Shown in pieces: positions 60,852-64,000 of a stretch of DNA of 64,000 nt. The position numbers and the translations under genes are program-made. Every line of letters starts with the position of its first letter. Position 1 is the stretch's first letter. Origin of the DNA: Polaribacter pectinis (GTDB lineage Bacteria; Bacteroidota; Bacteroidia; Flavobacteriales; Flavobacteriaceae). The stretch spans positions 3,407,154 to 3,471,153 of the forward strand of contig NZ_CP060695.1 in NCBI RefSeq assembly GCF_014352875.1. The letters are read 5' to 3'. The notes below the pieces were generated by a model. That model did not search any database. It was not told the origin of the DNA and worked only from the letters and a program-made list of their open reading frames with translations.

Positions 60852-62201
60852 TTAAGCTTTTGTAAAAATTCGTGTCCAACTTTTCTTCTTTAACTGAATA
60901 TTTGCATTATTTTCTAAATTGAATTTTGCTACAATTTCTGCTTCATGTAGTTTGTAAAATTCAGGATCGAAATTAGCATCTGCTAAATATTCTAATACAT
61001 GTTCTATTGATTTTTCTTGGGTTAACCAACTGTCAAAGATTTCATGGCGCATTCGTATACCAAATGTATTTATTCCTAAAAATTGATTTGTGTTTTTATC
61101 AAAAGAAATAGTAATACATTTATTTTCTGTTGGATGTTGCCATTGAAAATACGCTTCATTTTCTTTTTTATTACGCTCGCTAAAAACCCAACCATAAGTT
61201 TGATATTCAATATCTAAAAACTTTGCAGAATTAAACCAATGACCTGGATTATACTCCGTTTTTTTGTTACAAATGGTTTGAGCAAGTGCTTCTCCCATCA
61301 TTCTTCCAGTATACCAAACAGCTTCAATATTTCTTCTTTGCCCAATTGCTTCATGTTGTTCTGCACAATCACCTATGGCATATATTCCTTCAACATTAGT
61401 TTCTAAAAAACGATTTACCAAAACACCTCTTTTAATATCAATTTTAGAATCTTTAAGAAAATCTATATTTGGTGTAACTCCTGCTGTTAGTCCAACTAAA
61501 TTACAGAAAATCTCTTCACCAGTTTCTTCAATAATTACAGATCTTACACGTCCATTTTCATCTGATTTTATTTCTTTTAAATTGGTACTTAAGCGTAAAT
61601 CTATGTGATGTTCTTTAATATGTTTATTAATCATTTCCGATTCTTGGGCGGGTAAAACACCGTTCCAAAAACTATCTTCTCTCACTAAAAAAGTTACAGG
61701 AATATCTCTACTTCGCAACATTTCTGCAAGCTCAATACCAATTAAACCACCACCTACAATTACGGCTCTATTGCAGGCTTTATTATTAGGTGCATACTTT
61801 TCTAATTTTTCTAAATCTTGTTTATGATACATGCCCATAACACCATCTAAATCTTGCCCAGGCCAGCCAAATTTATTTGGTTTAGAACCAGTAGCTATAA
61901 TTAGTTTATTGTAAGTAATTGAAGTTCCATTTGTAAGTTCAAGAATTTTATCGTCAGTATTTATTTTACCAACATAGCCTTGTTTTAACTCAATATTATT
62001 TTTCTTCCAAAACCAATTTTCATAAGGTTGAGTGTGTTCGAACTTCATGTGTCCCATGTACACATACATTAATGCAGTTCTAGAAAAAAAGTATTTTGTT
62101 TCCGCAGAAACTAATGTAATTTTTTTATTCGAATTTTTTCTGATATGCCTTGCAGCGGTTACTCCAGAAATTCCGTTACCAATAATAACAATTTGCTCCA
62201 T
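60852..62201 (-). CDS. FAD/NAD(P)-dependent oxidoreductase (NirB-like domain)
   Basis: A 449-residue pyridine nucleotide-disulfide-type oxidoreductase. N-terminal FAD-binding IIGNGISGVTAARH is at residues 5-18, the NAD-binding GGGLIGIELAE is near residue 151, and the second FAD motif GVYAIGDCAE-like (GIYAIGDCAEQ) is near residue 271. The first part resembles the FAD domain of assimilatory nitrite reductase NirB and rubredoxin reductases. It likely passes electrons from NAD(P)H to the polyferredoxin encoded 4 nt downstream. Electron acceptor unknown. Confidence 0.85.
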   Translation of the reverse strand: MEQIVIIGNGISGVTAARHIRKNSNKKITLVSAETKYFFSRTALMYVYMGHMKFEHTQPYENWFWKKNNIELKQGYVGKINTDDKILELTNGTSITYNKLIIATGSKPNKFGWPGQDLDGVMGMYHKQDLEKLEKYAPNNKACNRAVIVGGGLIGIELAEMLRSRDIPVTFLVREDSFWNGVLPAQESEMINKHIKEHHIDLRLSTNLKEIKSDENGRVRSVIIEETGEEIFCNLVGLTAGVTPNIDFLKDSKIDIKRGVLVNRFLETNVEGIYAIGDCAEQHEAIGQRRNIEAVWYTGRMMGEALAQTICNKKTEYNPGHWFNSAKFLDIEYQTYGWVFSERNKKENEAYFQWQHPTENKCITISFDKNTNQFLGINTFGIRMRHEIFDSWLTQEKSIEHVLEYLADANFDPEFYKLHEAEIVAKFNLENNANIQLKKKSWTRIFTKA

Positions 62202-62373
62202 AGTTGATTGATTGTTGCTTTTATGTCGAAGCTAAAGTTAAGAACTTAAACGTAAACTTTAATTTAGAATGGATATAAATAAAATTCAATGCAGAATATT
62301 GTAAGTTCATTTATTAAGTTCAGACTGATGTATAAATTTTATAATCATCCAACTCATATAAAATCAATAGACA

Positions 62374-63282
62374 ATGAAATTACATTCAAAATTAATTTTT
62401 ACAGCTTTTTTCCTTTTAGGAATAAATTCTTTCGCCCAAGAAGATGAAGACACCAAAAGTAACATACAAACTTATACACCCTCTAAACTATTAGATAAAG
62501 GACAATGGGATATTAAGTTTTTTAATAATCTATATACAGAAACTTCTTTTAGATCTAATGGAGTAAAAGGAGACAAGCCAAGAGAAAACTATTTTACTTC
62601 TACAATTGAAGCTTTTACAGGAATTTCTAACAATAATAGAATTAATATTGGTGCAATTATAGAATATCGTTCTAACACAATTGGAGATAGAAGTGTATTT
62701 TCTGTTTTTAGTTTAAATGATAGTGAAACTGCCAGAAGAGGAATAACTTCATTTGCACCTGCAATTAAGATTCAGCCATTTGAAAACATTGGTAACTTTT
62801 CTATACAATCTGCAATACACATTCCTTTAGTTAAAAATGAAACAAAAGATGGTGTGTTTTTAGACCAAGCAAGTTATACTTTTCAGAATCGTTTTTTTTA
62901 TGATTATACCTTGCCAAGTGGAAATTGGCAGTTGTTTACAGAGTTAAATACAGAGTATAATTTCGGAAAAAAAGAAGTTAATACTTTTGATGCTCAAAAT
63001 AGAAAAACAACTTTAGAAGGAAGCTTTGCAACTAACACGTTTGTAGTTGCTCCTGGTTTATTTATGAGTTATTTTCCTACAGACAAATCTACAATTTTAG
63101 GATTTTTACAGCATTCACAGCGTTTTGGAGATTTTACACAAAACTTTACAACGTTAGGTTTTGGTGGTAAATATCAATTAAACCAAACACTAAATTTAGA
63201 AGTTTTATACGGTAAATTTATTAGAGGAAATGACACAGGTTTAGGACAAAGTTTTAACATTGGTTTAAGAGCGTTGTTTTAG
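62374..63282 (+). CDS. Putative outer membrane beta-barrel protein
   Basis: A 302-residue protein with a signal peptide (~21 residues, ending SFAQ), then an acidic patch (EDEDTK) and a chain of amphipathic, aromatic-ended strands ending in Phe (IGLRALF), the C-terminal signature of outer-membrane barrels. I do not recognise a named family with confidence. It is divergent from the FAD oxidoreductase and precedes the glycoside-hydrolase-like gene by 25 nt on the same strand. The 172-nt upstream gap holds an imperfect AT-rich palindrome at 62327-62349 but no exact -7 box. Confidence 0.65.
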   Translation: MKLHSKLIFTAFFLLGINSFAQEDEDTKSNIQTYTPSKLLDKGQWDIKFFNNLYTETSFRSNGVKGDKPRENYFTSTIEAFTGISNNNRINIGAIIEYRSNTIGDRSVFSVFSLNDSETARRGITSFAPAIKIQPFENIGNFSIQSAIHIPLVKNETKDGVFLDQASYTFQNRFFYDYTLPSGNWQLFTELNTEYNFGKKEVNTFDAQNRKTTLEGSFATNTFVVAPGLFMSYFPTDKSTILGFLQHSQRFGDFTQNFTTLGFGGKYQLNQTLNLEVLYGKFIRGNDTGLGQSFNIGLRALF

Positions 63283-63307
63283 GAAAACAGTATTTTTAGG
63301 GAGATTT

Positions 63308-64000
63308 ATGAAAACACAAAAACTCCTTTTTTTATTGCTGATTTTACTTCAGTTATCATGTAATAGTCAATCTAAAAAAATTAATGGTGTTAGTTTTGTA
63401 GCCTCGAGAGATTCTATAAGTTCAGAACACATTAACCCAGTTTTAAAGGCACAAAGCAATTATGTTGCATTGATGCCTTTTGGTTTTATTAAAGAACTGT
63501 CATCCCCAAAAATAACCCATAATACAGACAGACAATGGTTTGGTGAAACTAAAAACGGACTGTTGCAATACGCAGAAAAGTTTAAAAAGGAAGGTGTTAA
63601 AATAATGGTAAAGCCACATATTTGGGTTTGGAAAGGTGAGTTTACCGGAAATATAAAAATGGATTCTGAAGAAAATTGGAAAATTTTAGAAGATTCTTAT
63701 ACAGAGTTTATTTTAACCTATGCAAAAGCTGCTGAAGATTTAAATGCAGAAATTCTTTGTATAGGAACAGAATTAGAACAATTTGTAATTAACAGACCAG
63801 ATTATTGGCGAAAACTAATTGAAAAAATAGAAAAACCTACAAAGGAAATCTAACTTATGCAGCAAATTGGGACGAATTTAAAACGAGTTTCTTTTTGGGA
63901 TGCTTTAGACTATATTGGTGTTGATGCTTATTTCCTTTAAGTGAAGAAAAAAACACCATCTATAGAAGATTTTGAACTTGGATGGAAACCTCATAAACAA
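63308..64000 (+). pseudogene. Glycoside-hydrolase-like (GH113/TIM-barrel) lipoprotein gene with frameshifts, 3' incomplete
   Basis: Starts with a lipoprotein signal (MKTQKLLFLLL, lipobox LQLSC, lipidated Cys near residue 18) and continues as a (beta/alpha)8-like domain: ISSEHINPVLKAQSNYVALMPFGF, MVKPHIWVW and CIGTELEQF, where the Glu is a likely acid/base. These resemble GH113-type mannanase-like TIM-barrel proteins. The first frame stops at 63853. Continued homologous-looking coding resumes in other frames: TYAANWDEFK from ~63839, VSFWDALDYIGVDAYF from ~63888 and EDFELGWKPHK near the window end. Restoring one frame needs four 1-nt changes in homopolymer runs at ~63831, ~63880, ~63934 and ~63947. 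It may be a true pseudogene or sequencing errors near a contig end. Confidence 0.7.

Noticed and set aside
62326..62349. AT-rich imperfect palindrome GATG-TATAAA...TTTATA-CATC upstream of the outer-membrane protein gene
   Set aside because: Asymmetric with a 2-nt bulge, does not fit the FNR spacing, and AT-rich palindromes are expected by chance at this base composition.
1..64000. CRISPR arrays, tRNA or rRNA genes, insertion sequences, prophage, defence islands
   Set aside because: No regularly spaced direct repeats, cloverleaf-like intergenic sequence, transposase, integrase or phage genes were seen; nearly all space is filled by identified genes.

Overview
The window is AT-rich, tightly packed chromosomal DNA from a member of the Bacteroidota, almost certainly the family Flavobacteriaceae (marine Polaribacter/Tenacibaculum-like by feel; the genus is not established). 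Evidence: promoters of the TAnnTTTG type, no Shine-Dalgarno-like leaders, an alternative complex III operon, a fused CcoN-CcoO oxidase, a PorP/SprF protein, and the conserved gene string murI-ompH-ompH-bamA-uppS-DUF6089-nadK. No rRNA, tRNA, CRISPR array, prophage or insertion sequence was seen. No gene-free stretch exceeds about 225 bases.

Layout. 1-9.4 kb: alternative complex III (actB, cut by the window edge, to actF) followed by caa3-type oxidase subunits coxB and coxA, one aerobic respiratory operon closed by a terminator. 9.5-12.3 kb: ruvB and a SulP anion transporter. 12.3-14.4 kb: a small sulfur operon (MBL-fold/rhodanese persulfide dioxygenase-like protein, rhodanese lipoprotein, HMA-domain protein). 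14.5-15.7 kb: hflX. 15.7-26.8 kb: a microaerobic respiration island with a Crp/Fnr regulator on the minus strand, divergent from ccoI-cupin-hemN, then ccoS-ccoNO-ccoQ-ccoP-ccoG-ccoH and a DsbD_2-like membrane protein. ccoS and ccoQ are very short genes.

27-35.9 kb: porP, then a minus-strand envelope and housekeeping block (CBS protein, nadK, DUF6089, uppS, bamA, two ompH, murI). 35.9-41 kb: pdxJ, an alpha/beta hydrolase, a small foreign-looking cassette gene next to a folded attC-like inverted-repeat element, an M48 protease, mazG and a small membrane protein. 41.1-48.9 kb: a large secreted sortilin/BNR-repeat protein, then aroA, queA, rlmN and a polyprenyl diphosphate synthase. 48.9-55.1 kb: flavodoxin-fold reductase, GH3-family protein, DUF2797 protein, nitrilase, HAD phosphatase, LacI regulator. 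55.2-59.2 kb: a translationally coupled glycosyltransferase operon with a MORN-like protein. 59.3-62.2 kb: a polyferredoxin membrane protein paired with a FAD oxidoreductase. 62.4-64 kb: an outer-membrane protein and a glycoside-hydrolase-like lipoprotein gene broken by several frameshifts.

The most interesting signal is regulatory. Three 14-bp FNR-like palindromes (TGAC/T-N4-A/GTCA core) lie upstream of the sulfur operon, ccoI and ccoS. In all three the centre is exactly 36.5 nt from the last base of the -7 box. The ccoI site also overlaps the likely promoter of the divergent Crp/Fnr gene. This suggests one local oxygen-responsive switch that controls the cbb3 oxidase, its maturation and a sulfane-sulfur module. 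No wholly new defence or mobile system was recognised.
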